A DNA stretch of 64,000 nt, taken from Stieleria maiorica (GTDB taxonomy: Bacteria; Planctomycetota; Planctomycetia; Pirellulales; Pirellulaceae). Location of the stretch: NCBI RefSeq assembly GCF_008035925.1, contig NZ_CP036264.1, forward strand, positions 6,853,641 through 6,917,640, read 5' to 3'. The position numbers were made by a program, and so were the translations under genes. Shown here piece by piece: positions 40,752-48,798 of this stretch. Within the stretch, counting starts at the first letter, position 1. Each line of letters starts with the position of its first letter. Under the pieces are notes generated by a model, which saw nothing but the letters and a program-made list of their open reading frames with translations, had not been told where the DNA came from and did no database searches.

Positions 40752-40851
40752 GTCGCCGTGTTCTCCGAACTCGGCGGACCGAAAAGGCGAAGCTTTGCCC
40801 CGCGCCGACCTCGGAGAGGACGGCGACTGTCCAGCCAATCGAAAACGAAGC
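40752..40851 (-). repeat. Dispersed inverted-repeat element, copy A
   Basis: Starts GTCGCCGTGTTCTCCGAAC and ends GGAGAGGACGGCGAC followed by a tail CCAATCGAAAACGAAGC. Reverse-complement orientation relative to copies B and C. It lies between the sulfatase stop and the LuxR gene stop. Confidence 0.85.
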
Positions 40852-40882
40852 TGCGGTAAACCGCGCGGCTCCATTGACCGGA

Positions 40883-41656
40883 TCAGCGCGGTGTCGGCGG
40901 GTTGAACACGTTCGTCGGCTTGGTGGCGATCGGCGCGACGCCGGAACTGCGCGAATCGAGTCGCAGGCCGCCGGGCGGTTTGGCGGGTTTTCCGGCGGGG
41001 AAGACCACGTCATGCAGACTGCCCAGGATTACCACTCGCGTCATCTCGGCGGTGCTCCGCACGTTCAATTGACGGTACGCCTTTTGACGTTCCCGTTCGA
41101 TCGTCTTGACTGACACCTTCAGCTTCGTCGCGATCTGTTTGTTCGGTGCACCTTCGACGACATAATCAACGATTTGACGCTGGCGGTCCGGCAATCCTTG
41201 GTACAACCGGTGGCAACGCAAGACATCGAATTGGTGTTCGACTAGCGTGCTCAGACCGACCGCATGTTGGATCGTTTCGATGATCTCGGGAATTTCCATC
41301 GAGTTGATGGCGACGACGTGCGCGATCCGCGCGACGGCTTCCGATGCCGCCATCCCACTTGTTTCATCCAGGACCAACACGACCGGCGCCACCACGTTCT
41401 TTTCGAACAGCAACTGCTCGATGCTGGTCCATTGCTGGATCCGCGGATCATAGTCCAACAGCACACAGGCCACATCGTTGTCGGCGGCCGCCTGGTTGAT
41501 CAGCGAGGTGATGGAAGAGGACGTTTGGAAGCGACAGTTCTCCGCCTGTGCTGCCTGGGCGACCTTCGAGAGCCAGCCGGCGTCCTTGCTTGCCGCGTAC
41601 ACGACCGGCCGGGGAGTTGGTGTCAGGCCCATCGGGGTTTCGTTGTGGTTCAGCAT
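40883..41656 (-). CDS. LuxR-type transcriptional regulator with receiver-like N-terminus
   Basis: 257 aa. The C-terminal half contains a GerE/LuxR HTH: LPDRQRQIVDYVVEGAPNKQIATKLKVSVKTIERERQKAY, given here in parts LPDRQRQIVDYVVEG and NKQIATKLKVSVKTIERE (about residues 153-195). The N-terminal 135 residues look like a receiver domain (VACVLLDYDPR, APVVLVLDETSG) but the acidic pocket is not the usual one, so phosphorylation is uncertain. A Pro-rich tail of about 45 residues ends the protein. No kinase is adjacent. The 900-bp region upstream holds the 18-bp array. Confidence 0.87.
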   Translation of the reverse strand: MLNHNETPMGLTPTPRPVVYAASKDAGWLSKVAQAAQAENCRFQTSSSITSLINQAAADNDVACVLLDYDPRIQQWTSIEQLLFEKNVVAPVVLVLDETSGMAASEAVARIAHVVAINSMEIPEIIETIQHAVGLSTLVEHQFDVLRCHRLYQGLPDRQRQIVDYVVEGAPNKQIATKLKVSVKTIERERQKAYRQLNVRSTAEMTRVVILGSLHDVVFPAGKPAKPPGGLRLDSRSSGVAPIATKPTNVFNPPTPR

Positions 41657-42558
41657 CGTTTCGCCTTCGTTGGTTGGCGTCGGTGGGGGCGGCGGAAAAC
41701 AGTCACAACCGCGTTAGGATTTTTCTCATCACCTGTTGCATCGGCTTGTATGAGTGTTCGCCCTCACCAACCGCGAGGGCGTTTACTACACGGGTGTTCG
41801 TCACGCAGGTGAATAAAACGCAGTGTCAAACACACGTGTGTGATCCACGCATGTGGGTTGCCGCAAACGGGGGCGCATCGGGATAGCGGCGGGGCGTCGA
41901 CTCACAGTAGCCAGCGGGCGGCGAAACACGAGTGACATCAGCCGATTCGCGCGAGCGTTCGGGCCCAGTGTCGATGGGGGCGCCGGTGTCGATGGGGGCG
42001 CCGGTGTCGATGGGGGCGCCGGTGTCGATGGGGGCGCCGGTGTCGATGGGGGCGCCGGTGTCGATGGGGGCGCCGGTGTCGATGGGGGCGCCGGTGTCGA
42101 TGGGGGCGCCGGTGTCGATGGGGGCGCCGGTGTCGATGGGGGCGCCGGTGTCGATGGGGGCGCCGGTGTCGATGGGGGCGCCGGTGTCGATGGGGGCGCC
42201 GGTGTCGATGGGGGCGCCGGTGTCGATGGGGGCGCCGGCGTCGATGGAGGCCCGTAGGCTGGCGCCAAACGGCTGATCCCATGAGCGCTTCGCGGAATCG
42301 AAAACGCCGGAATCCTGCGAACGAAAATACGAGCGAATCGAACGATTTTGCACGGCCCTGGCAAAGCCCGGGAACGAGGAAAGCACCAGTCTGCCTCCCC
42401 CTCCCTGCCGGGGAGGGTTTCTTCCTCGTGTGGTAGCTTGGTGCTTCTCTCTGGCGCTTTTCTGTCAGCGCGCCACCTGGAACCCGCGTCGTCGGTGCGA
42501 CACACTGTGCGGCGTACTTCTTGATTTCAGCCTTCTTGATTTCAACGCGTGGTGACGG
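41657..42558. other. 900-bp divergent region with 18-bp minisatellite
   Basis: Between the LuxR regulator and the Gfo/Idh/MocA gene. It contains the 18-bp array. All long open frames on both strands here are created by the period being a multiple of three; none has family motifs or a ribosome binding site that I can see. Confidence 0.55.
41968..42254. repeat. 18-bp minisatellite, 15 perfect copies plus one degenerate
   Basis: Unit GTGTCGATGGGGGCGCCG, starting at 41968 and repeating without change to 42237; a sixteenth copy (42238-42254) has a deletion and substitutions. It encodes in frame GAPVS-M or IDTGAP-type hexapeptides. The unit shares the decamer CGATGGGGGC with the 14-bp unit at 38861 and 57339. 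Confidence 0.95.
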
Positions 42559-43713
42559 ATGACAGGCTTTCGAACCGTGGTGGTAGGGACCGGATTTATT
42601 GGACCCGTTCATGTCGAAGCGCTCGGCCGGGCCGGTGTGCAAGTCGCCGGTGTGGTCGGGTCGAGTCCGGAAAAGTCGATTGCCGCGTCGCAGCGTCTCG
42701 GTTTGCCCGCCGACTACAAGACACTTGACGATGTGTTGGCTGACCCGACGGTCGATTGCGTCCATCTGACGACACCGAATCGTTATCACTTCGACCAAGC
42801 CAAGGCGGTGCTGCAGGCCCGCAAACATGTCGTCTGTGAAAAGCCGTTGGCGATGAACTCGACCGAGTCAGCCGAACTGGTTCGCATCGCAAGGGACAGC
42901 GGGCGCGCCGCCGCGGTCGCCTACAACATTCGGTTCTATCCGCTGTGCCACGAAGCAGCCGCGCGGGTCCGCAACGATTCGCTCGGCAGCCTGTTGCACG
43001 TCACCGGTTCTTATGTCCAGGACTGGCTGCTCAAGCCGACCGATTTCAATTGGCGTGTGCTGGCCGCCGACGGGGGGGAGTTGAGAGCCGTCGCCGACAT
43101 CGGCACCCACTGGTTGGATTTGATCCAATTCATCAGCGGTCGTCGCATCACGTCGGTCTGCGCGGACTTACGCACCGTGTACCCGACGCGGCAGCGGCCG
43201 ACCGGTCCGGTACAAACCTACTCCGGCGATACCCCCGCGGATGTGGCGACCGAGCCGGTCGAGATCACGACCGAAGACTGCGGTGCGATCATGCTGCGGT
43301 TCGCCGATGGGGCAAACGGTTGCCTGTGGGTTTCGCAAACCACCGCCGGCAAGAAGAACTGTTTGCGTTTTGAATTGGCCGGATCGAAGCAATCCTTGAC
43401 CTGGGACAGCCAGTCACCCAACGCGCTGCAACTCGGCAACCGCGATCGGCCCAATGAGTCGCTGGTCCGCGATCCGGCGGCGATGGAACCAACCGCCGCA
43501 GCGATTTCGAGCTACCCCGGCGGTCACAACGAAGGATTCCCCGATACCTTCAAGCAACTCTTTCGCAGTTTCTACGGGGCGATCGAGAAAGGCATTCTGT
43601 CGGACCCGGCGCCCTATCCGACATTCCTGGATGGGCACCACGAAATCCTGCTCTGCGAAGCGATCTTGAAGAGTCATCGCCAGCAACGATGGGTGGATGT
43701 CGCCTCCGCATAG
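42559..43713 (+). CDS. Gfo/Idh/MocA-family oxidoreductase
   Basis: 384 aa. N-terminal Rossmann fold with VVVGTGFIGPVHVEAL (G-x-G-x-x-G), then the TTPNRYHF segment and the conserved EKP motif VVCEKPLAMN. The catalytic-type motif GTHWLDLI (His in ADIGTHWLD) is present. C-terminal alpha/beta domain as in NAD(P)-dependent sugar dehydrogenases, for example SFYGAIEKGILSDPAPYPTFLDG. It most likely acts on a sugar or inositol derivative; substrate unknown. No sugar-degradation partner lies directly next to it. GGTGACGG precedes the ATG. Confidence 0.93.
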   Translation: MTGFRTVVVGTGFIGPVHVEALGRAGVQVAGVVGSSPEKSIAASQRLGLPADYKTLDDVLADPTVDCVHLTTPNRYHFDQAKAVLQARKHVVCEKPLAMNSTESAELVRIARDSGRAAAVAYNIRFYPLCHEAAARVRNDSLGSLLHVTGSYVQDWLLKPTDFNWRVLAADGGELRAVADIGTHWLDLIQFISGRRITSVCADLRTVYPTRQRPTGPVQTYSGDTPADVATEPVEITTEDCGAIMLRFADGANGCLWVSQTTAGKKNCLRFELAGSKQSLTWDSQSPNALQLGNRDRPNESLVRDPAAMEPTAAAISSYPGGHNEGFPDTFKQLFRSFYGAIEKGILSDPAPYPTFLDGHHEILLCEAILKSHRQQRWVDVASA

Positions 43714-43836
43714 GTCATGCGGAGGGCCTTGCTTGCGTTGAGATTCTCTCCTTCTGGGAGAGACGGCGTTTGCGCATCAAGCAAACGCGAGAGAGGGGCG
43801 ACGGTTTGCGAAAGTCTTGGCGACTTCCGCTACGGC

Positions 43837-44082
43837 CTAAGCCGTCACGACGTTGATGCGTCGGCCTTTTTGGTCGAATTCGACCTTGCCGTCGACCAGG
43901 GCGAACAGCGTGTAGTCGTTGCCCTGTCCGACACCGCGTCCGGCACGCCAACGGGTACCACACTGACGGATCAGGATGTTGCCCGCGCTGACTGCTTCGC
44001 CGCCGAATTTTTTGACGCCACGACGTTGTGCGTTGGAATCGCGGCCGTTGCGGCTGGATCCCTGACCTTTCTTATGTGCCAT
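43837..44082 (-). CDS. rpmA: 50S ribosomal protein L27
   Basis: 81 aa from ATG at 44082 (AGAAAG upstream). The classic L27 start [20 protein letters not shown] is followed by [10 protein letters not shown] and the [15 protein letters not shown] core. Its N-terminal tail reaches the peptidyl-transferase centre. In most bacteria rpmA lies directly after rplU (L21); here no L21 gene is present upstream and the nearest genes are proA and an oxidoreductase, so rpmA is isolated. The open frame upstream of the start is not coding. Confidence 0.97.
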   Translation of the reverse strand: MAHKKGQGSSRNGRDSNAQRRGVKKFGGEAVSAGNILIRQCGTRWRAGRGVGQGNDYTLFALVDGKVEFDQKGRRINVVTA

Positions 44083-44550
44083 CTTTCTAGACCTGAATCG
44101 TTGTGTTTTTTGGGGGTCCAGGAGAATATCGACAGATCCCTTGGACTTCAACCCGTTTCCAGGGGCAGAAAGGCGCAGATTTTGCGGCGGGTGCCACCAA
44201 CGCCGTCAGGTCGGGGGCTGTCATCCGGTGGCGATTGAGCTCCCTGGCAGGGGGCGTGCGGTTTATAAGTCTTTGATTCTCAGGGTTTTTTGCAAATTTC
44301 TCTGGCCGCCCTGAACCATAGGGAGGTCGATTGCCCACGGATGAAAGCGCGAACCCACGGATCCCAGGCCGCATCACATCCGTGGGTTCGCACTGCTATC
44401 CGTGGGCTTATTCGGTTCTTCCAGACCTCCTGCCCGATCGCTCCACCTCAAAGCCAGCTTCCTGCCAAAGGGAGTGAAACGCGTAGACGCCTTGTATCTC
44501 CGGGGTTAAAAACCGCACGGCCTCTGTCGCCGACGGTGAGTCGGGTCGGG
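44083..44550. other. Region between rpmA and proA, with a fold-back repeat
   Basis: About 470 bp, no gene. It should contain the rpmA promoter. The repeat at 44334-44407 is listed separately and lies downstream of the proA stop. Confidence 0.5.
44334..44407. repeat. Fold-back array built on CCCACGGAT, two forward and two reverse copies
   Basis: Forward copies CCCACGGATG (44334) and GCGAACCCACGGATCC (44349-44362); reverse copies CATCCGTGGGTTCGC (44379 on) and TATCCGTGGGC (44397-44407). The same layout as the other fold-back loci. Confidence 0.82.
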
Positions 44551-45828
44551 CTACGTGCGGATCTGTCCGTCGCCTTTGACGATGTACTTGTACGTCGTCA
44601 GCTCGCGCAATCCGCAGGGGCCGCGGGCGTGGAATTTGTCGGTGGAGATGCCGATTTCCGCCCCCAGCCCGAAAACGCCGCCGTCGTTGAACCGGGTGCT
44701 GGCGTTGACCATCACCGCCGAGCTGTCGACGCCCGCGGTGAACGTTTCGGCTGCGGCCAAGTCGCGCGTGATGATCGCGTCGGTGTGGTGTGATCCGTAG
44801 CGATTGATGTGTTTGATCGCGTCGTCGATCGAGCGAACCACCGCGACGCTGATCACCGGCCCCAGGTATTCCGTCCCCCAGTCCTCTTCGCTTGCCGGCA
44901 CGCTACCGGGGATCAGTGGGGCCGCCGCTTGGTCGGCGCGGATCTCGACGTTTTCGGCTTGCAGTCGCTCGGCGATGACCGGCAGCGCCGACGGGGCGAT
45001 CGATTCGTGGACCAGCAACGACTCGCAGGCGTTGCAGACTCCCATCCGTTGGCATTTCGCGTTGTGAACGATTTTCGCAGCCATGTCGACGTCCGCCGAC
45101 TGGTCGACATAAACATGGCAGTTGCCGTCGTAGTGTTTGATCACGGGCATCGTCGCTTCGCTGGTGACACGACGGATCAGCCCTTCGCCGCCGCGTGGGA
45201 TCGCGACGTCGATGTACTGGTCGAGCGAAAGGAACTCGCCGACGGCGGATCGATCGGTCGTCGATACCAGCTGGACGGCCGCCGGGGGCAACCCGCAGTT
45301 CTCTGCCGCGGCGGACAGCAAGTCGACGATCGCACGGCTGCTGTGAATCGCTTCCTTGCCGCCTCGCAAGATGACGGCGTTGCCGCTCTTGACGCAGATG
45401 GCTGCGGCGTCGGCGGTGACGTTGGGGCGGCTTTCATAGATAAAGAACACCACGCCCAGCGGCACGCGTTTCTTCAGAATTTGCAACCCGCCGGGACGTG
45501 TAAACCCGTCAAGGACTTCACCGACCGGATCGGCCAACATGCTGACCTCGCGGAGCGCCGTGGCGATGCCGCCGATTCGGTCCGCATTGAGTCTCAGCCG
45601 GTCCACCGCCGCGTCGGTCAGACCGTAGCCGGGAGCCGCCGCCAAATCCTGTTCATTGGCGGCGATGATTTGGTCGACTGATGCGGTCAGCGCGTCGGCC
45701 GATTCGTTCAACCAACGATTCTTGATTTCCGCGTCGAGCGTCGCCAGTGCCGCAGAAGCTTCTTTGGCGCGTTTCGCGGTGTCACGACAGTACGTGGCGA
45801 GATCGATGGAGGGCGCGGCCGTGTTCAT
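44551..45828 (-). CDS. proA: Gamma-glutamyl phosphate reductase (glutamate-5-semialdehyde dehydrogenase)
   Basis: 425 aa, normal length. Family motifs: VGVVFFIYESRPNVT-like segment (VPLGVVFFIYESRPNV), VILRGGKEAIHS, and the active-site Cys region MGVCNACESLLVH. It reduces gamma-glutamyl phosphate to the semialdehyde in proline synthesis. proB is not adjacent. The start at 45828 has no obvious ribosome binding site. It is transcribed away from the YmdB-like gene. Confidence 0.97.
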   Translation of the reverse strand: MNTAAPSIDLATYCRDTAKRAKEASAALATLDAEIKNRWLNESADALTASVDQIIAANEQDLAAAPGYGLTDAAVDRLRLNADRIGGIATALREVSMLADPVGEVLDGFTRPGGLQILKKRVPLGVVFFIYESRPNVTADAAAICVKSGNAVILRGGKEAIHSSRAIVDLLSAAAENCGLPPAAVQLVSTTDRSAVGEFLSLDQYIDVAIPRGGEGLIRRVTSEATMPVIKHYDGNCHVYVDQSADVDMAAKIVHNAKCQRMGVCNACESLLVHESIAPSALPVIAERLQAENVEIRADQAAAPLIPGSVPASEEDWGTEYLGPVISVAVVRSIDDAIKHINRYGSHHTDAIITRDLAAAETFTAGVDSSAVMVNASTRFNDGGVFGLGAEIGISTDKFHARGPCGLRELTTYKYIVKGDGQIRT

Positions 45829-46122
45829 GGACGTGGAAAGTTGCTGAAAGAAAGGAAGCGGAATCGCGAAATCCGGTTTGAACCTCTATCACCATAGCCG
45901 AACTGTGCCGGGAAGGAACCGCCAGAGGTCACGCGAGCGGAAAAGGGCGGTACGACGCCCTATTCCGCGGCACGTGGCGTCCTGGAGCGTTGACGACGGG
46001 CGACTGCACCGATACGGTTTGGCCTGTCGGCTTCCCCGTCCGCCGGGCGGTTGGTGCCGCCGGCTCGTTGTTGTCTTGTTTTCGAATCGCAGTCCCCCAA
46101 CCCCTGCAGTGATTCACCCGGT

Positions 46123-46908
46123 ATGAAGTTCCTGTTTCTCGGAGACATCGTCGGAAAACCGGGCATGAGCGCTGTGCTGCAAAATACGCAGCGGATCCGC
46201 GAGGAGTTGGACTTGGACTACGTGATCGCCAATGCGGAGAACGCTTCGGACGGTTCGGGTTTGATGCCCAAGCAATTCGAGCGGTTGATCGACGGCGGAA
46301 TCGACGGGGTCACCTTGGGGGACCACATCTTTCGTCGCAAAGAGATCATCCGGACGCTGGAAAAAAGTGATCGCATCGTCAAACCGGCCAATTACCCCGA
46401 CGAGGCTTCGGGGCGACGCTGGTCACTGGTCAAACGAGGCGGGCGGCGGCCTTTGGCGTTCGTCTCGATCATGGGACGCGTGTTCATGCGACCGGTCGAT
46501 TGTCCCTTCAAGGCGCTCGATGAAGTGTTGGCCGAAATCGAGCCGCACACCGATCACATCCTGGTTGATGTGCATGCCGAAGCCACCAGCGACAAGCAAT
46601 GCATCGGTCGCTACCTGGACGGCCGGGTCACCGCCGTGCTCGGCACCCACACGCACGTCCCCACCGCGGACACGTGCATCCTGCCCAGTCGAACCGCGTT
46701 TCAATGCGACGTCGGCATGTGCGGGCCGTACGAGAGCATCATCGGGCGAGACATCGAACGGGTCACCCACACCACACGAACCGCAGAGCCCTGTCACTTT
46801 CACGTGGCCACCGGTGACGTGCGGCTGTGCGGTGCGATTGTCGAATCGGACGCCGAGGGGCGTGCGGTCAAGATTGAACGATTCGAACAGCGCGTGATCG
46901 TCAACTAA
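46123..46908 (+). CDS. YmdB-family metallophosphoesterase
   Basis: 261 aa from ATG at 46123; an open frame upstream is not part of the family. Metal ligands: FLFLGDIVGKPG (Asp8), then ANAENASDGSG (Asn-Glu-Asn), DHIF, and LVDVHAEATSDK with later GTHTHVPTAD (His cluster). Bacillus YmdB of this family degrades cyclic nucleotides and affects biofilm formation; the substrate here is not established. Normal length. It is closed by a hairpin terminator shared with the next, convergent gene. Confidence 0.92.
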   Translation: MKFLFLGDIVGKPGMSAVLQNTQRIREELDLDYVIANAENASDGSGLMPKQFERLIDGGIDGVTLGDHIFRRKEIIRTLEKSDRIVKPANYPDEASGRRWSLVKRGGRRPLAFVSIMGRVFMRPVDCPFKALDEVLAEIEPHTDHILVDVHAEATSDKQCIGRYLDGRVTAVLGTHTHVPTADTCILPSRTAFQCDVGMCGPYESIIGRDIERVTHTTRTAEPCHFHVATGDVRLCGAIVESDAEGRAVKIERFEQRVIVN

Positions 46909-46910
46909 AA

Positions 46911-46945
46911 GAAAAAGCCGGCAACATGATTGCCGGCCTTTGTCG
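46911..46945 (-). terminator. Bidirectional hairpin terminator
   Basis: Stem GCCGGCAA/TTGCCGGC with loop CATGA. Flanked on the minus strand by TTTTTCTTTT, so it mainly ends the BON-domain gene; on the plus strand the T run is short (CTTT). Confidence 0.85.
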
Positions 46946-46989
46946 CTCGCTGCCCGATCACAGGCAGCAACTCTCATGGCCGTCCGCTA

Positions 46990-47211
46990 TCAGTTGCGAA
47001 CGTCGACGTGGTTGACCACTTGCAACGACCCGGCGACCGGCAGCACGGCCTCTTGTGCCAGTTGCTTGTGATAGAAGCTGCGGACGTTGCCGTGAAGCTG
47101 CAGCTCGTTAGATTCCTCATCCACTCGCAGCGAACGAAGTTCCGGCACCGAGCTTTTTGCAAGGAGAGCAGATGCCGCTGTCACGATCTCTCGGGTTTGC
47201 ATCGTCGTCAT
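46990..47211 (-). CDS. Small BON-domain-like protein, 73 aa
   Basis: Residues 30-73 read ELQLHGNVRSFYHKQLAQEA then VLPVAGSLQVVNHVDV, the core of a BON (OsmY/nodulation) domain: a short beta strand, a helix after a G-x-V turn, and an amphipathic strand. The N-terminal 30 residues are helical (MTTMQTREIVTAASALLAKS). No signal peptide. BON domains bind phospholipid or other proteins; role here unknown. A second in-frame ATG three codons on may be the true start. Confidence 0.72.
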   Translation of the reverse strand: MTTMQTREIVTAASALLAKSSVPELRSLRVDEESNELQLHGNVRSFYHKQLAQEAVLPVAGSLQVVNHVDVRN

Positions 47212-47600
47212 AAATCAAGTCTATAAGATGTGTTGATTGGAGGACGATCAAATATCACACATTGCAAAGAAATTGCCTACAGGAATTTCAAGAATTTCGA
47301 GCAATCGTTGCTTCATTCGATCGCGCGGCGCGAGTGTCTGCGGTGCATCCGCGATGTCCGATGGAATGCAATTGATGCGCGCGACGGGCGCAGGCGTTTT
47401 CGTCAAGGACGGTCGACGGACATTCTTTTGTTTGCTAGCAAATACATTCATGAAAACAATTTCGGATCCGCGCATGATCCGCCTTGACCGCCGCAAAGGG
47501 GCGCCCGTATCTTCCGCCCATCGCTGAGACGCTTGGCCTTGAGCCGAACAAAGCTCAGCGATCGAAGCGACTCGCTGGCGTGATCCTGCACTGGCGCCTT
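47212..47600. other. Intergenic region upstream of the candidate RNA
   Basis: About 400 bp; short overlapping open frames on both strands lack motifs. It contains the BON-gene promoter and probably the promoter of the RNA at 47640. I could not fix a clear -35/-10 pair. Confidence 0.4.
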
Positions 47601-47639
47601 GGAATTCATTAATCGATTCTTAGGTAGCTGCGGACGAAC

Positions 47640-47851
47640 CGTACGGCACGGATTCGACGGATTGAATCACGTGTGACGGTGAAGGCGGCGAGACGCAGGC
47701 AAGTGTTCGGCAGGTCCCGGCAAGGAAGCATGGGACCGCGTCGAACCGAACCCGAGTGGTTGCCAGCCACACACGATCCACCGGCTCCCGGTCCCATAGC
47801 GCGTTATCCTCCGCCCCCCTAGGATCTCGTACTGGACCGGGGGCTTTTTTT
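47640..47851 (+). ncRNA. Candidate structured non-coding RNA ending in a terminator
   Basis: The plus strand can fold as nested helices: GGAT with ATCC, CGTGTG with CACACG, GGCAA (about 47698) with TTGCC (about 47759), TTCGG with CCGAA, and GGTCCC with GGGACC around a 13-base loop. A rho-independent terminator closes the segment (47813-47851). The apical part CAGGTCC-CGGCAA-GGAAGCA resembles the Ffh-binding loop of bacterial SRP RNA (CAGGTCC-GGAA-GGAAGCA), but the flanking pairs do not fit that model. No family assigned with confidence. Confidence 0.5.
47813..47851 (+). terminator. Terminator after the candidate RNA
   Basis: GCCCCC (47813-47818) pairs with GGGGGC (47839-47844) and is followed by seven T residues. 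It has no coding gene upstream on the plus strand, which is why an RNA gene is suspected. Confidence 0.75.
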
Positions 47852-48016
47852 ATGCGCACGCCTCTTTTGCGCACGCTGCTCTGGTAAACATGGATTGTCG
47901 TCGCTGCGTTCGCCGGAGCGTGGAAACGGCTGGGGATCCACCTTCTGGCGAAGGTCGCCACGATTAACTGACGCGATCACCACGCGTCATTCGCCCGACC
48001 TGATGCCGCTCGGCGA

Positions 48017-48757
48017 TCACTCCGCTTGACCGTCCGTCGGTCCCAAGATGAATCGGTAACCGGCGTCACGAATCGTCAGCAGGTGGGTCGGTTGACTGCT
48101 ATCGGGTTCGATGATCTTGCGCAATTGCGCGACGGTTTGATCGACCGCGCGTGTTTGCAGGTTTCCGTTGATCTCCCAAACTTCGCTCAATAATTCGCTG
48201 CGGCTGATTACGCGGTCGGGGTTTTCGACAAAGTACTTCAGCAGTTTCAATTGCTTGGGTGTCATCGGGACCGTCTTTCCGCCGACGGAAACCTCGTGGT
48301 TAAGAAAGTGTGCCGAAACGTTGCCGAACTCGATGTAATCGACCGATGCACGCATGCGGCGCTGCGACGCCTTGCCCGGGGAGGGAGGGGAATGCTGCAG
48401 CAGGTTCTTTACCCGGCTCAGTAGTTCATCCAGTTCGAAGGGCTTGTTCATGTATTGGTTGGCGCCGACGTCAAAACCCCGCGCGCGGTCTTCGGCCAGC
48501 GTTCGGGCCGACAGCATCAAGATCGGCGTGGTGACCCCGGCGTCGCGAATCGTCTCGCAAACCGTGTAGCCGCTCATCCCCGGCAGCATTAAATCCAAGA
48601 CGATCAAATGGATCGGTTCGCTGGACGCATCGATCAATCGCAGCGCCGTCGGTCCGTCTTCGACCAACGTGACGCGATAGTTGTCGGCTTCAAGGTTGTA
48701 CTTGATTCCGACCCCCAAGTGCTTTTCATCTTCGACGACAAGGATATGAGGACGCAT
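48017..48757 (-). CDS. OmpR/PhoB-type response regulator
   Basis: 246 aa. Receiver domain with the acidic pair Glu9-Asp10 (VVEDE), phosphoacceptor Asp55 (LIVLDLMLPG) and Lys in YMNKPFEL. The C-terminal winged-helix domain has MTPKQLKLLKYFVENPDRVIS and the TRAVDQTVAQLRKI helix. The gene follows the sensor kinase (48799-49749) by 41 bp on the same strand, so they form one operon and a cognate pair. Some Asp/Glu-rich sensors are of this PhoB class; stimulus unknown. Confidence 0.95.
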   Translation of the reverse strand: MRPHILVVEDEKHLGVGIKYNLEADNYRVTLVEDGPTALRLIDASSEPIHLIVLDLMLPGMSGYTVCETIRDAGVTTPILMLSARTLAEDRARGFDVGANQYMNKPFELDELLSRVKNLLQHSPPSPGKASQRRMRASVDYIEFGNVSAHFLNHEVSVGGKTVPMTPKQLKLLKYFVENPDRVISRSELLSEVWEINGNLQTRAVDQTVAQLRKIIEPDSSQPTHLLTIRDAGYRFILGPTDGQAE

Positions 48758-48798
48758 AGCTGTATTGGTTCAAGGGCGAGGGGAAGGACGTGGCAGTT

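Noticed and set aside
41801-42828. Proteins of repeated hexapeptides (for example GAPIDT) across the 18-bp array
   Set aside because: The 18-bp unit keeps at least four frames open on both strands at once, no ribosome binding site was found, and the flanks do not resemble any protein.
47640-47851. tmRNA or RNase P RNA as identity of the candidate RNA
   Set aside because: A GGATTCGAC string recalls tmRNA, but there is no tRNA-like 3' end or tag frame; the GAGGAAAGTCC signature of RNase P RNA is absent on both strands.
47609-47961. Minus-strand coding frames over the RNA candidate
   Set aside because: No ribosome binding site or family motif, and the stretch contains a plus-strand terminator and pairing helices.
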